From: Ramlibacter lithotrophicus
GTDB lineage: Bacteria; Pseudomonadota; Gammaproteobacteria; Burkholderiales; Burkholderiaceae_C
Assembly: GCF_012184415.1 (NCBI RefSeq)
Contig: NZ_VTOX01000004.1
Span: 1 to 64,000, forward strand
Length of the DNA stretch: 64,000 nt
Reading direction: 5' to 3'
Part shown: one piece after another, positions 35,205-44,145 of the stretch
Layout: the number at the start of each line of letters is the position of its first letter
Position numbering within the stretch: the first letter of the stretch is position 1
Position numbers and translations under genes: made by a program
The notes under the pieces: model-generated
The model's database searches: none
Told to the model about the DNA's origin: nothing
What the model saw: only the letters and a program-made list of their open reading frames with translations

Positions 35205-35852
35205 AAAGACGTTCAGCTGCAGCCGCTCGCGCTCGATGGCGCGGGCCACGGGCGGCAGCGCGGCGACGCGCTGCACGTGCGCCCACAGGGCCGGGAACCG
35301 CTGCGGGTCGTGGCCGGCGAAGCCGCCCCAGCGCAGCAAGGTGAGCGCGTAGGCATCGAGCGGGCCGAACGAGGCGCCGCCGAGGAACGCGCGTCCGCTT
35401 TCCGCGGCACGGCTCGCCATCGCGTCGATCTCGCCCAGGATGGCGCCGAAGGCCGAGGCCGCCTGCGCCTTGATCTCGGCCTGCGCTTCGGGGCCGGCCG
35501 CGAACTTGTGCGGCATGAACACGTGGGTGAAGGTCGGGTGCGCCGTGTTGTTCATCCACGCCAGCGTTTCCAGCACGCGCACGCGCTCGAGCGGCTCGCG
35601 CGGCAGGAAGCCAGCCTGCGGGAAGCGGTGGTCCAGCCAGGTGACGATCGCCAGGATCTGGGTGATCACCTCGCCGTCATCGACGAGCACCGGCACCTGG
35701 CCGCGCGGATTGAGCGACAGGTACTGCGCGCTCTGCTGCTCGCCCTTGTGCAACTTGACCAGCACCGGTTCGAAGGTCGCGCCGGCCGCCTCCAGCAGGG
35801 CGTGCGGCACGAACGAGCAGGCGCCCGGGGCGTAGTACAGCTTGAGCGTCAT
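35193..35852 (-). CDS. Glutathione S-transferase family protein
   Basis: A 219-residue cytosolic GST. The thioredoxin-like N-domain begins MTLKLYYAPGACSFVPHALLE and has the cis-Pro signature NPRGQVPVLVDDGEVITQ; the all-helical C-domain follows (TWLDHRFP, AWMNNTAHPTFTHVFMP). It conjugates or reduces substrates with glutathione. AAGGAA precedes ATG 35852. The final residues GKL and the TGA are encoded by the terminal repeat of the MITE-like element, so the native C-terminus was probably replaced by the insertion. Confidence 0.87.
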   Translation of the reverse strand: MTLKLYYAPGACSFVPHALLEAAGATFEPVLVKLHKGEQQSAQYLSLNPRGQVPVLVDDGEVITQILAIVTWLDHRFPQAGFLPREPLERVRVLETLAWMNNTAHPTFTHVFMPHKFAAGPEAQAEIKAQAASAFGAILGEIDAMASRAAESGRAFLGGASFGPLDAYALTLLRWGGFAGHDPQRFPALWAHVQRVAALPPVARAIERERLQLNVFGKL

Positions 35853-35865
35853 GGGAAGTTCCTTT

Positions 35866-36090
35866 TCAGCGGAGAGTCGATGCTGCGGCAGGCGGCGCCG
35901 CGTCCGGGGCCAGGCGCCGCAGCTCCTCCTCGCGCAGGATGCGCAGCGCCTCGGGCTTGATCTGCTGGCGCAGCCGCTGCGGCTCGCCGGTGGCGGCGGG
36001 CGCGAAGCCCCAGGCTGCGAGCAGCCCCTGCGACCACGCGAAGTAGCCGGCATTGGCCAGGACGAGCAGCAGGACCACCAGGCGCAACAT
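35866..36090 (-). CDS. Small membrane-anchored protein of unknown function
   Basis: 74 residues. An N-terminal membrane segment (LRLVVLLLVLANAGYFAWSQ) leads to a short charged periplasmic tail with PEALRILREEELRRLAPD. Proteins of this form occur next to birA in Burkholderiales, in some cases as longer SPOR-domain proteins; here the SPOR domain is absent. It starts 3 bases after the birA stop and ends 13 bases before the GST start, so it is in the birA operon. Confidence 0.65.
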   Translation of the reverse strand: MLRLVVLLLVLANAGYFAWSQGLLAAWGFAPAATGEPQRLRQQIKPEALRILREEELRRLAPDAAPPAAASTLR

Positions 36091-36093
36091 GGG

Positions 36094-36906
36094 TCAGGCG
36101 GCGGGGCGCACGCTCACTTCGGAGCTGGTGACGGTCTTCACGGCGCCCGCAGTATGCACCAACAAGGCCCCTTGCTCGTTGGTGCCGGCCGCGGTGCCGG
36201 CGGTGCCGTCGCTCAGGACGATGGCGTTGCCCCGCAACGCGTCGCGGTCATCGAATCGCGCCCGGAAGGCCGCAAAGCCGGCGCGCTCGAACAGCAGCAG
36301 CGCCTCCACCAGGGGCGCCGCCAGCTGCAGCAGGACCTGCCCCGGCTGCACCTGCGGCAGCAGCTCGCCGAGCCATGCCGGCGGCGTCGCCAGGCCCTCG
36401 GCGGAAGGCGGCGCGAGGTTGATGCCGGCGCCGATCACCGCGTAACGGGCGCCGCCGGGCTCGGCCCCGGTCGAGGCGGTCTCGATCAGGATGCCTGCCA
36501 GCTTGCGCCCGTGCAGCCAGAGGTCGTTGGGCCACTTCAGCCGGATCCGGGGATGCAGGCTCTCGGCCAGTGCCACGCCGACGGCCAGCGACAGGCCGGA
36601 CCAGTCGGCCGGCGCGAGCGGCAGGCCGAGCGAGAAGGTGAGGGCGGTGCCGGCTTCGGCATGCCAGACGCGCCCCAGGCGCCCGCGGCCGGCCGTCTGG
36701 CGCTGCGCCACCAGCAGCACGGGATCGGCGCGGCCGGACCGGGCCCGCCGCATCAGCTCGCTGTTGGTCGAATCCAGTTCCGGCACCACCTCCACGGTGA
36801 ACCCGGGGAGCAGCGGGGCCACCGCCTCCCGGATCGCTTCCGCGACCCCGGGCAGGTCCGCGCCGGCACCGGCGGCGGGGCCGCGCGCGCCGGTGCCGCC
36901 GCTCAC
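36094..36906 (-). CDS. birA: Biotin--[acetyl-CoA-carboxylase] ligase
   Basis: A 270-residue ligase without the N-terminal DNA-binding domain of E. coli BirA. It has VVPELDSTNSELMRRAR, the biotinyl-AMP loop QRQTAGRGRLGRVWHAE and LKWPNDLWLHGRKLAGILIE, and the C-terminal GINLAPP plus a small beta domain. It activates biotin and attaches it to acetyl-CoA carboxylase. The GTG start at 36906 overlaps the stop of the SET gene (GTGA), so upstream extension is not used. Confidence 0.92.
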   Translation of the reverse strand: MSGGTGARGPAAGAGADLPGVAEAIREAVAPLLPGFTVEVVPELDSTNSELMRRARSGRADPVLLVAQRQTAGRGRLGRVWHAEAGTALTFSLGLPLAPADWSGLSLAVGVALAESLHPRIRLKWPNDLWLHGRKLAGILIETASTGAEPGGARYAVIGAGINLAPPSAEGLATPPAWLGELLPQVQPGQVLLQLAAPLVEALLLFERAGFAAFRARFDDRDALRGNAIVLSDGTAGTAAGTNEQGALLVHTAGAVKTVTSSEVSVRPAA

Positions 36907-37436
36907 TTGCGCCGCCCGCGCTTGGGCGCCAGCAAGGTGCCGCGACAGTTCTTCGAGCCGCACCAGCAGGGGTATTCCGCCTTGAGCTTGGGCGTGTACG
37001 GCTCGTCGATGATCAGGCCGTAGTCGTAGCTGAGCTCCTCGCCCGCCTCGATATTGCGCAGGGCCTTGATGAACACCCGGCCGTCGTCCTCGTCCGCCTC
37101 GCAGTTGGGGTCGCACGAGTGGTTGATCCAGCGCGAGGCGTTGCCGCCGTGCTTGGCGTCGATCACGTGCTTGTCGTCGACGTGGAAGTAGAAGGTGTGG
37201 TTGGGATCCTGCGGATCGTGCGGGTGGCGGCGCTGCGCCTCCTTCCAGGTGATCACCTCGCCCACGTACTCGACGATCCGCTCACCCTCGGCGATCGGCT
37301 GCAAGGCGAACACGCCCTTGCCGTGCACGCCAGAACGCCGGACCTGGATCCGGCGTCCGGAGGCCGGGGACGCACCGGCGGAGGCCGCGCCCCGGGAGGC
37401 GCCGGCCCGGGGGCCGGCAGCTGGTTTTTCTGCCAT
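36903..37436 (-). CDS. SET-domain protein (lysine methyltransferase fold)
   Basis: A 177-residue protein. After a ~28-residue Ala/Pro-rich leader comes the SET domain: IQVRRSGVHGKGVFALQPIA, SRWINHSCDPNCEADEDDG (AdoMet and pseudoknot motif) and AGEELSYDYGL, then a post-SET zinc motif CWCGSKNC. These are the features of protein lysine methyltransferases of eukaryotic type, found in some bacteria. The substrate is unknown. The ATG at 37436 overlaps nothing; its 3' end overlaps birA by 4 bases. Confidence 0.88.
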   Translation of the reverse strand: MAEKPAAGPRAGASRGAASAGASPASGRRIQVRRSGVHGKGVFALQPIAEGERIVEYVGEVITWKEAQRRHPHDPQDPNHTFYFHVDDKHVIDAKHGGNASRWINHSCDPNCEADEDDGRVFIKALRNIEAGEELSYDYGLIIDEPYTPKLKAEYPCWCGSKNCRGTLLAPKRGRRK

Positions 37437-37557
37437 GGGTGAAAGTCTGTTAACTTGAATGTGCACACGTGCGCGCGCGCACGCGTGAGGAAGCGCCGAT
37501 TGTAAGGAGGGCGCCGCCCGCCGGCGGCGCCGGGAACGACTGGACCAGACAGTGAGC

Positions 37558-40524
37558 ATGAAGACACTCGTGATTGCCGAGAAGCCGTCCGTGGCACAGG
37601 ACATCGTGCGCGCGCTGACGCCGGTCGCCGGCAAGTTCGAGAAGCACGAAGACCACTTCGAGAACGACAAGTACATCGTCACCAGCGCGGTGGGCCACCT
37701 GGTGGAGATCCAGGCGCCCGAGGAATTCGACGTCAAGCGCGGCAAGTGGAGCTTTGCCCACCTGCCCGTGATCCCGCCGTATTTCGACCTCAAGCCGGTG
37801 GACAAGACCAAGTCGCGGCTGAATGCGGTGGTGCGGCTGGCCAAGCGCAAGGACGTGGGCGACCTTGTCAATGCCTGCGACGCCGGGCGCGAAGGCGAGC
37901 TGATCTTCCGGCTGATCCAGCAGTTCGCCGGCGGCGGCAAGGCCTTGCCCAAGCCGGTGCGGCGCCTGTGGCTGCAGTCGATGACGCCGCAGGCGATCCG
38001 CGACGGCTTCGAGCAGCTGAGATCCGACCGGCAGATGGAAGGCCTGGCGAATGCCGCGCGCTCGCGGTCCGAGGCCGACTGGCTGGTGGGGATCAACGGC
38101 ACGCGCGCGATGACCGCGTTCAATTCGCGCGACGGCGGCTTCTTCCTGACCACCGTCGGCCGGGTGCAGACGCCCACGCTCGCCGTGGTCGTCGAGCGCG
38201 AGGAGCAGATCCGCAAGTTCGTGAGCCGCGACTACTGGGAGATCCACGCGACGTTCCTCGCCGAAGCCGGCGAGTACCAGGCGAAATGGTTCGACCCGAA
38301 CTGGCGCAAGAACCCCGACGACGCCGAGCAGAAGGCCGACCGCGTCTGGTCGCAGCGCGACGCACTCGCCATCGCCGACGCCGTGCGCGGCAAGGCCGCC
38401 ACGGTCACCGAGGAATCGAAGCCGACCACGCAGGCGTCGCCGGGACTGTTCGACCTCACATCCCTGCAGCGCGAAGCCAACGGCCGCTTCGGCTACTCGG
38501 CCAAGACGACGCTCGCGCTGGCGCAGAGCCTGTACGAGCGGCACAAGGCGCTGACCTATCCGCGGACCGATTCGCGCCACCTGCCCGAGGACTACCTGCC
38601 GGTGGTGCGCAACACCATGGGCATGCTGGCCGGCAGCGGCATGCGCCACCTCGCGCCGTTCGCCCAGCAGGCGATGGACGAGGGCTATGTGAAGCCGACG
38701 AAGCGCGTGTTCGACAACGCGAAGGTCAGCGACCACTTCGCCATCATCCCGACGCTGCAGGCGCCCAGCGGCCTGTCGGACGCCGAACAGCGGATCTACG
38801 ACCTGGTGGTGCGCCGCTTCCTCTCGGTGTTCTTCCCCAGCGCCGAATTCCTCGTGACCACGCGCATCTCGCAGGCGGTCGGCCACAGCTTCAAGACCGA
38901 GGGCAAGGTGCTGGTCAAGCCGGGCTGGCTCGCGATCTGGGGCAAGGAGGCGGCCAGCGAGGTCGAGGGCGCGAAGGAAGGCGACAAGGGCCAGAGCCTG
39001 GTGCCGGTCAAGCCGGGGGAGATGGTGCGGGCCGAGAACGTCGAGGCGCGCGGGCTGAAGACGCGTCCGCCGGCGCGCTACAGCGAGGCAACGCTGCTCA
39101 CGGCGATGGAAGGCGCCGGCAAGTTCATCGAGGACGACGAACTGCGCGAGGCAATGCAGGAGAAGGGCCTGGGCACGCCGGCCACGCGCGCCGCCATCAT
39201 CGAAGGGCTGATCAACGAGAAGTACATGATCCGCGAGGGGCGCGAGCTGATCCCCACGGCCAAGGCGTTCCAGCTCATGACGCTGCTGCGCGGCCTCGGG
39301 GTGGAGGAACTGTCCCGGCCCGAACTCACCGGCGACTGGGAATACAAGCTGGCCCAGATGGAACACGGCCGGCTCTCGCGCGACGAGTTCATGCGCGAGA
39401 TCGCGGCGATGACCGAGCGCATCGTGCGCAAGGCCAAGGAGTACGACCGCGACACCGTGCCGGGCGACTATGCGACGCTGACGACGCCTTGTCCGAACTG
39501 CTCCGGCGTGGTCAAGGAGAACTACCGGCGCTACACCTGCACCGGACCGACCGGCGACGGTGAGGGCTGCGGCTTCTCGTTCACCAAGATTCCGGCCGGC
39601 CGCGCCTTCGAACTCGCAGAGGTCGAGCAGTTCCTGCGCGACCGGAAGATCGGCCCGCTGGAAGGCTTCCGCTCCAAGGCCGGCTGGCCGTTCACGGCCG
39701 AACTGGCGCTGAAATACAGCGACGAAGACCGCAACTGGAAGCTGGAATTCGACTTCGGCAAGGAGGACAACCCGGCCGAAACCGGCGAACTGGTGGACTT
39801 CGCCGGCCAGGAGCCGCTGGGCGCCTGCCCCAAATGCGGCGCGCGCGTGTTCGAGTGGGGCAGCAACTACGTCTGCGAGAAATCGGTGCCGACGGCGCAG
39901 CAGCCCACGCCGAGCTGCGACTTCAAGACCGGCAAGATCATCCTGCAGCAACCGGTCGAGCGCGAGCAGATGGCCAAGCTGCTGGCCACCGGCAAGACCG
40001 ACCTGCTCGACAAGTTCGTCTCCATGCGCACGCGGCGGTCGTTCAAGGCCTTCCTCGCATGGGACGCCGAGGCGGGCAAGGTGAATTTCGAGTTCGAGCC
40101 GCGCGCGTCGAAGTTCCCGCCGCGCAAGGCGCCCGCCGGCAAGGCCGCCCGCGAGCCGGCGGCGAAGTACTCGCCGGCCGCGAAGGCAGCGAAGACCGTG
40201 GCCGGCAAGACGGCCGCGAAGAAGGCGCCGGCGAAGAAGGCGCCGGCGGCGAAAGCCGCCCCGGCGAAGAAGGCGGCGCCGCGCAAGACCGGCCCCGGGC
40301 TCAAGCCCAGCCCGCAACTCGCGGCGGTGATCGGCACCGAGCCGGTGGCGCGCACCGAGGTCATCAAGAGACTGTGGGACTACATCAAGGCCAAGGGCCT
40401 GCAGGACGCGAAGGACAAGCGCGCCATCAACGCCGACGACAAGCTGCTGCCGGTGTTCGGCAAGCCGCAGGTGACGATGTTCGAGCTGGCCGGGATCGTC
40501 GGCAAGCACCTCTCGGCAGAATAA
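37558..40524 (+). CDS. topB: DNA topoisomerase III with C-terminal SWIB domain
   Basis: 988 residues. TOPRIM domain with MKTLVIAEKPSVAQDIVRAL and NACDAGREGELIFRLI; catalytic Tyr334 in ALTYPRTDSRHLPEDYLP. Two zinc-ribbon regions follow (CPNC...CTGPTGDGEGCGF at about 645-675, CPKCG...C at about 760-790). Then an Ala/Lys-rich linker with repeats of KKAPA (about 850-910) and a SWIB/MDM2-type domain (about 915-985; VIKRLWDYIKAKGLQD and LLPVFGKPQVTMFELAGIVG). It relaxes and decatenates DNA via a 5'-phosphotyrosine. ATG 37558 is preferred; GTG 37552 is possible. Confidence 0.93.
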   Translation: MKTLVIAEKPSVAQDIVRALTPVAGKFEKHEDHFENDKYIVTSAVGHLVEIQAPEEFDVKRGKWSFAHLPVIPPYFDLKPVDKTKSRLNAVVRLAKRKDVGDLVNACDAGREGELIFRLIQQFAGGGKALPKPVRRLWLQSMTPQAIRDGFEQLRSDRQMEGLANAARSRSEADWLVGINGTRAMTAFNSRDGGFFLTTVGRVQTPTLAVVVEREEQIRKFVSRDYWEIHATFLAEAGEYQAKWFDPNWRKNPDDAEQKADRVWSQRDALAIADAVRGKAATVTEESKPTTQASPGLFDLTSLQREANGRFGYSAKTTLALAQSLYERHKALTYPRTDSRHLPEDYLPVVRNTMGMLAGSGMRHLAPFAQQAMDEGYVKPTKRVFDNAKVSDHFAIIPTLQAPSGLSDAEQRIYDLVVRRFLSVFFPSAEFLVTTRISQAVGHSFKTEGKVLVKPGWLAIWGKEAASEVEGAKEGDKGQSLVPVKPGEMVRAENVEARGLKTRPPARYSEATLLTAMEGAGKFIEDDELREAMQEKGLGTPATRAAIIEGLINEKYMIREGRELIPTAKAFQLMTLLRGLGVEELSRPELTGDWEYKLAQMEHGRLSRDEFMREIAAMTERIVRKAKEYDRDTVPGDYATLTTPCPNCSGVVKENYRRYTCTGPTGDGEGCGFSFTKIPAGRAFELAEVEQFLRDRKIGPLEGFRSKAGWPFTAELALKYSDEDRNWKLEFDFGKEDNPAETGELVDFAGQEPLGACPKCGARVFEWGSNYVCEKSVPTAQQPTPSCDFKTGKIILQQPVEREQMAKLLATGKTDLLDKFVSMRTRRSFKAFLAWDAEAGKVNFEFEPRASKFPPRKAPAGKAAREPAAKYSPAAKAAKTVAGKTAAKKAPAKKAPAAKAAPAKKAAPRKTGPGLKPSPQLAAVIGTEPVARTEVIKRLWDYIKAKGLQDAKDKRAINADDKLLPVFGKPQVTMFELAGIVGKHLSAE
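40216..40245 (+). repeat. Tandem 15-bp repeat in the topB linker
   Basis: Two exact copies of GCGAAGAAGGCGCCG lie side by side, with looser copies on both sides to about 40290. They encode the KKAPA repeats of the basic linker between the zinc ribbons and the SWIB domain. Such Ala/Lys tails resemble histone H1-like DNA-binding sequences. Confidence 0.8.
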
Positions 40525-40581
40525 GGGGAACGCAGGGAGCAGGCAGTACGGGCCGGCGGAGCGGCCCCGAGGAGGGAAGTC

Positions 40582-43500
40582 ATGAAGGACAGGGCCTGCC
40601 GGCAGGCAGTGCGATGGCTGGCTGCGGCCGGTCTCCTTTGGTCGGCGCAGGCGACCGCGGCACTGCCGGCCGGGGCCGCGGCGGAGATCCTGACGCTCCA
40701 GGGCAGCGGCGAGCAGCGCACCGGCAGTGCGCCGCAATGGCGTCCCGCCCGCATCGCCCAGGCCCTCGCCGCCGGCGACTTCGTTCGCACGGGCGAGGCG
40801 TCGCGCATGGCCCTGCTGTTTGCCGACCAGACGCAGGTGCGGCTGCACCAGAACACCGTCCTGCAGGTCAAGGGCGTCGCGACGCCGGCGCAACCGCTCA
40901 CCACCATGCTGCTGGAGATCGGCCGGGCCTGGGCGCAGACCCGGCGCGTGCCGGACAGCCGGCTCGAGCTGCAGACGCCGGCGGCCACCGCCGGCATCCG
41001 CGGCACCGACTGGGACATCGAGGTGGAGCCCGGCGGCCGGACGCTGCTCACCGTGCTGTCCGGCACCGTCACGCTCTCCAATCCGCAAGGGACGGTCGTC
41101 GTCGGCAGCAACGAAGCCGCGCTGGCCGAAGTCGGCAAGGCGCCGGTGCGCATCCAGCTGAGCCAGCCCGCCGACCGCGTGCAGTGGGTCAATGCGCTGG
41201 TCGCGGAGCCGCTGCGGCACCTGCCGTCCGGCGCGGTGCCGCCCGCGCTGCTGCCGGCGCGTGCCGCCCTCGCCAGTCGCGACGCCGCCGCGCTGGAGGC
41301 CGCGCTGGCCGCCGTGCAGGCGCAGCCCGAATGGGTCGCCGTGTTCCAGGCCGCGCTCGACATGCTCGGCGGTCGCAGCGGCGATGCCGGCCGACGCCTG
41401 GCCGCGCTGCTGCGCGGCACCGACGCGCCGGTGGCCGCCTACGGCATGCTGGCCGACCTGCAACTGGTCGACGGGGACAACGCGCAGGCCCAGTCCACCC
41501 TGCGCGGCGGCCTCGCGCGCTGGCCTGGCACGCCCGTTCTGCGCGCGCAGCTCGCCCAGGCGCAGTTGCTCGCGGGGCACACCGACGAGAGCGCCCGTAC
41601 GCTGGCGCCGGTGCGTCCCGAGGACCCGGCCGACCTGTGGCTCGCGCGCGGTGCGCTGGCGCGGCGCGAAGGCGACGTGCGTGGCACCGTCGACGCCTAC
41701 ACCCGGGCGACGCGGCTCGCGCCCGGGGACGATCGCGGCTGGTTCGGCCTGGGCAGCGCGCACACCGAGCGGGAAGACACCGTGCCGGCGCGCGCGGCGC
41801 TGCAGCAGGCGTTGCAGCTCCATCCGCACGGCCCCGGCTATCGCGGCGAGCTCGGTACCCTGGAGACCTTGCGCAACGCGATGCCGCACGCGCACGCCGC
41901 CTTCGACGCGGCCCTGGCCGACGATCCCGGCGACTACGTGGCGCTGACCGGCCGCGGGCTGCTGCGCCTGAAGGAGGGCGAGCCGCAAGCGGCGCTCGAC
42001 GATCTGCTGCGGGCCGGGGTCATGGAGCCGCGCTACGCCCGGGCGAAGGCCTACACGGCCGTCGCGTACTGGCAGCTGGGACGGCACCAGGATGCGATCG
42101 CGACCCTGGAGCAGGCGGCCGCGCTCGATGACAAGGACCCGCTGCCCTGGCTGTTCCTGGCACAGATCCATACCGACCTGTTCCGCGCCGGAGATGCGGT
42201 GCAGGCCTCGCGCCGGGCGGTGGAGCGGATGCCGTACCTGAAATCGCTGAACCAGCTCGCCAACGACCAGCAGGGGCGCGCGAACTTCGGCGCTGCGCTC
42301 GCGTTCTTCGGCATGGAGGAGTGGGCGCTGGAACTGGCGCAGCAGGGCTACCACCCGTACTGGGGCGGCAGCCACCTGTTCCTCGCGGACCGCTATCCCG
42401 GCGAGTTCAACAAGAATTCCGAGCTGTTCCAGGGCTTCCTGGCCGATCCGCTGGCCTTCGGCGGCAGCCCGCGCTTTTCCACGCTGCTGCAGCGACCGGG
42501 CGCGTACGGCGTGGTGGGCGCCACGCATGACCGGGACTTCTACCGGCTGTCGGCGCCGTCGTTCGCGGTGAACGGGCTCGCGCATCCTGGCTATCCGCTC
42601 GCCTTCTTCGCCAAGGGCCAGCGGGCCAACGTTTCCGGCATGCCGGTGGAGATCGGCGCCGGCAGCGAAGACTACGACGCCCGGGCGCGGGTGGACACCA
42701 TCGCGGTGGGCGCCCGCCCCACCGAGCGGCTGGGCGCGCTGATCTATCTCACGCAGACCGACATCGGCCTGGGCGGGCGCCGCGAGCTGGACTTCTTCGG
42801 CGACGGCACGCTCGGGACGAGCCGGATCGACAACACCACCAGGCAGGCCACGTTGGGGCTTTCGTACCGCTGGTCGCCGACGGCGCAGACCTGGCTGAAA
42901 CTGGGCTCGGCGACCGACGACTCCGAGTTCTACGGGCTGCAGTCGCCGTTCGCCGACGAGTGGTCGTCCGGCTCGCTGGGGCTGGTCGGCATCCTCAGGA
43001 AGCGCGTCGTCGACCTGCAGCTGCGCCACACGAGCGATCCGGATGCGGACACGCGCCTCGCGCTGGGCATCGAGCACGTCAGGGAAGCGCAGGACAACCA
43101 GGTCGGCGGGATGGGCCCGGTCCGCATGGAGTTCCTCGGCGAGTCGTTCACCGACACGATGGTGTTCACCGGCTTCAACGACATTGCGCGGCGCTTCTCG
43201 GCGGTGACCCTCGCCGGGGAGCGCCGCCTGTCGCCGGCGGTGCGGCTGGACGCGACACTGGTTGCCAATTGGCTGCGCCAGGACGTTCACGGCCGCAACA
43301 GCATCGGCTTCCTGGCGCTGGGCGCGGCCGACGGCGCCGACGCGAACGAACGAGGCACCCAGCGCGCGCTGACGCCGCGTGTCGGCTTCGTGTTCCAGCC
43401 GCGTCCGCAACTCACGCTGCGCGCCGCCTACCAGGACTGGTTGCGCCCGCTCAGCGTGAGCACGCTTGGCAGCGTGCAGACCGCCGGCATCCCGGTCGAG

Positions 43501-44145
43501 GACCGCCTGGTGGAGGCCGGCGGGCGGCACCGCCGCGTCGTCGCCCAGGCCGGCGCCACGCTCGGCGAGAACACCTTCGTCGCCGGCCGCGTCGAGCGGC
43601 TGCGCGTCGACAACCCGGCGTCGCCGGGCGTCGACCTGCGCACCCCGAGCCTGCCGTTCCTCGAGGAGTTGCGCAACGCACAGGTGGTGAACCTGTCGAC
43701 CACCGACCTGCTGGAGGGCACGCCCTCGTTCCGCCGCGGCACGCTGCGCGCGGCGACGGTCGGCATCAACCACATGTTCAGCCGGCACGCGAGCGGCTAC
43801 GCCAAGGTGCTGCACCAGGACAGCAGCAGCAGCCTCGACGGCGCGGACGCCGACGCCGCGGGCAAGCGCATCCCCTACCTGCCGCGCTGGACGGTGGCGC
43901 TCGGCGCGACCTGGGCCAGCGACGCCCGCGTCTACCTCAGCGCCCGGCTCGTGCACCGCTCGCTGCGCTACGAGGACCAGGAAAACCGCAAGGTCCTGGC
44001 GGGCGGCACCACCATGGACCTGATGGGATTCCGGGAGACCGCCGACAAGCGCTGGGTGATCGGTGCCGCCGCGCTCAACCTGCTGGGCGGCAAGTCCGAG
44101 CGCCAGAGCCGGCGCTACATCGTCGATGTCCGCTACCGCTTCTAG
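40582..44145 (+). CDS. FecR-TPR-outer-membrane beta-barrel fusion protein
   Basis: 1187 residues. A signal peptide (about 1-27, ending ATAA) exports it. A FecR domain (about 45-150) has LLFADQTQVRLHQNTVLQV and TPAATAGIRGTDWDIEVEPG. A long TPR array (about 230-560) follows, e.g. YTAVAYWQLGRHQDAIATLE. The last ~540 residues have alternating polar/aromatic strands of an outer-membrane barrel and end in Phe (YIVDVRYRF). FecR domains normally relay signals in the periplasm. Its stop overlaps the CHASE2-cyclase start by 20 bases, strongly coupling the two. I infer an envelope-spanning receptor that reports to the cyclase; barrel homology is by strand pattern only. Confidence 0.78.
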   Translation: MKDRACRQAVRWLAAAGLLWSAQATAALPAGAAAEILTLQGSGEQRTGSAPQWRPARIAQALAAGDFVRTGEASRMALLFADQTQVRLHQNTVLQVKGVATPAQPLTTMLLEIGRAWAQTRRVPDSRLELQTPAATAGIRGTDWDIEVEPGGRTLLTVLSGTVTLSNPQGTVVVGSNEAALAEVGKAPVRIQLSQPADRVQWVNALVAEPLRHLPSGAVPPALLPARAALASRDAAALEAALAAVQAQPEWVAVFQAALDMLGGRSGDAGRRLAALLRGTDAPVAAYGMLADLQLVDGDNAQAQSTLRGGLARWPGTPVLRAQLAQAQLLAGHTDESARTLAPVRPEDPADLWLARGALARREGDVRGTVDAYTRATRLAPGDDRGWFGLGSAHTEREDTVPARAALQQALQLHPHGPGYRGELGTLETLRNAMPHAHAAFDAALADDPGDYVALTGRGLLRLKEGEPQAALDDLLRAGVMEPRYARAKAYTAVAYWQLGRHQDAIATLEQAAALDDKDPLPWLFLAQIHTDLFRAGDAVQASRRAVERMPYLKSLNQLANDQQGRANFGAALAFFGMEEWALELAQQGYHPYWGGSHLFLADRYPGEFNKNSELFQGFLADPLAFGGSPRFSTLLQRPGAYGVVGATHDRDFYRLSAPSFAVNGLAHPGYPLAFFAKGQRANVSGMPVEIGAGSEDYDARARVDTIAVGARPTERLGALIYLTQTDIGLGGRRELDFFGDGTLGTSRIDNTTRQATLGLSYRWSPTAQTWLKLGSATDDSEFYGLQSPFADEWSSGSLGLVGILRKRVVDLQLRHTSDPDADTRLALGIEHVREAQDNQVGGMGPVRMEFLGESFTDTMVFTGFNDIARRFSAVTLAGERRLSPAVRLDATLVANWLRQDVHGRNSIGFLALGAADGADANERGTQRALTPRVGFVFQPRPQLTLRAAYQDWLRPLSVSTLGSVQTAGIPVEDRLVEAGGRHRRVVAQAGATLGENTFVAGRVERLRVDNPASPGVDLRTPSLPFLEELRNAQVVNLSTTDLLEGTPSFRRGTLRAATVGINHMFSRHASGYAKVLHQDSSSSLDGADADAAGKRIPYLPRWTVALGATWASDARVYLSARLVHRSLRYEDQENRKVLAGGTTMDLMGFRETADKRWVIGAAALNLLGGKSERQSRRYIVDVRYRF

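Noticed and set aside
34871-35344. A 157-residue frame crossing the end of the histidine kinase and the MITE-like element
   Set aside because: It consists of kinase and element sequence read in a non-coding frame. Similar products appear as hypothetical proteins wherever such elements occur and carry no independent support.
40216-40290. Short tandem repeats that could suggest a CRISPR-like or satellite array
   Set aside because: They are in-frame codons for the KKAPA linker of topoisomerase III, without spacers or conserved repeat length.
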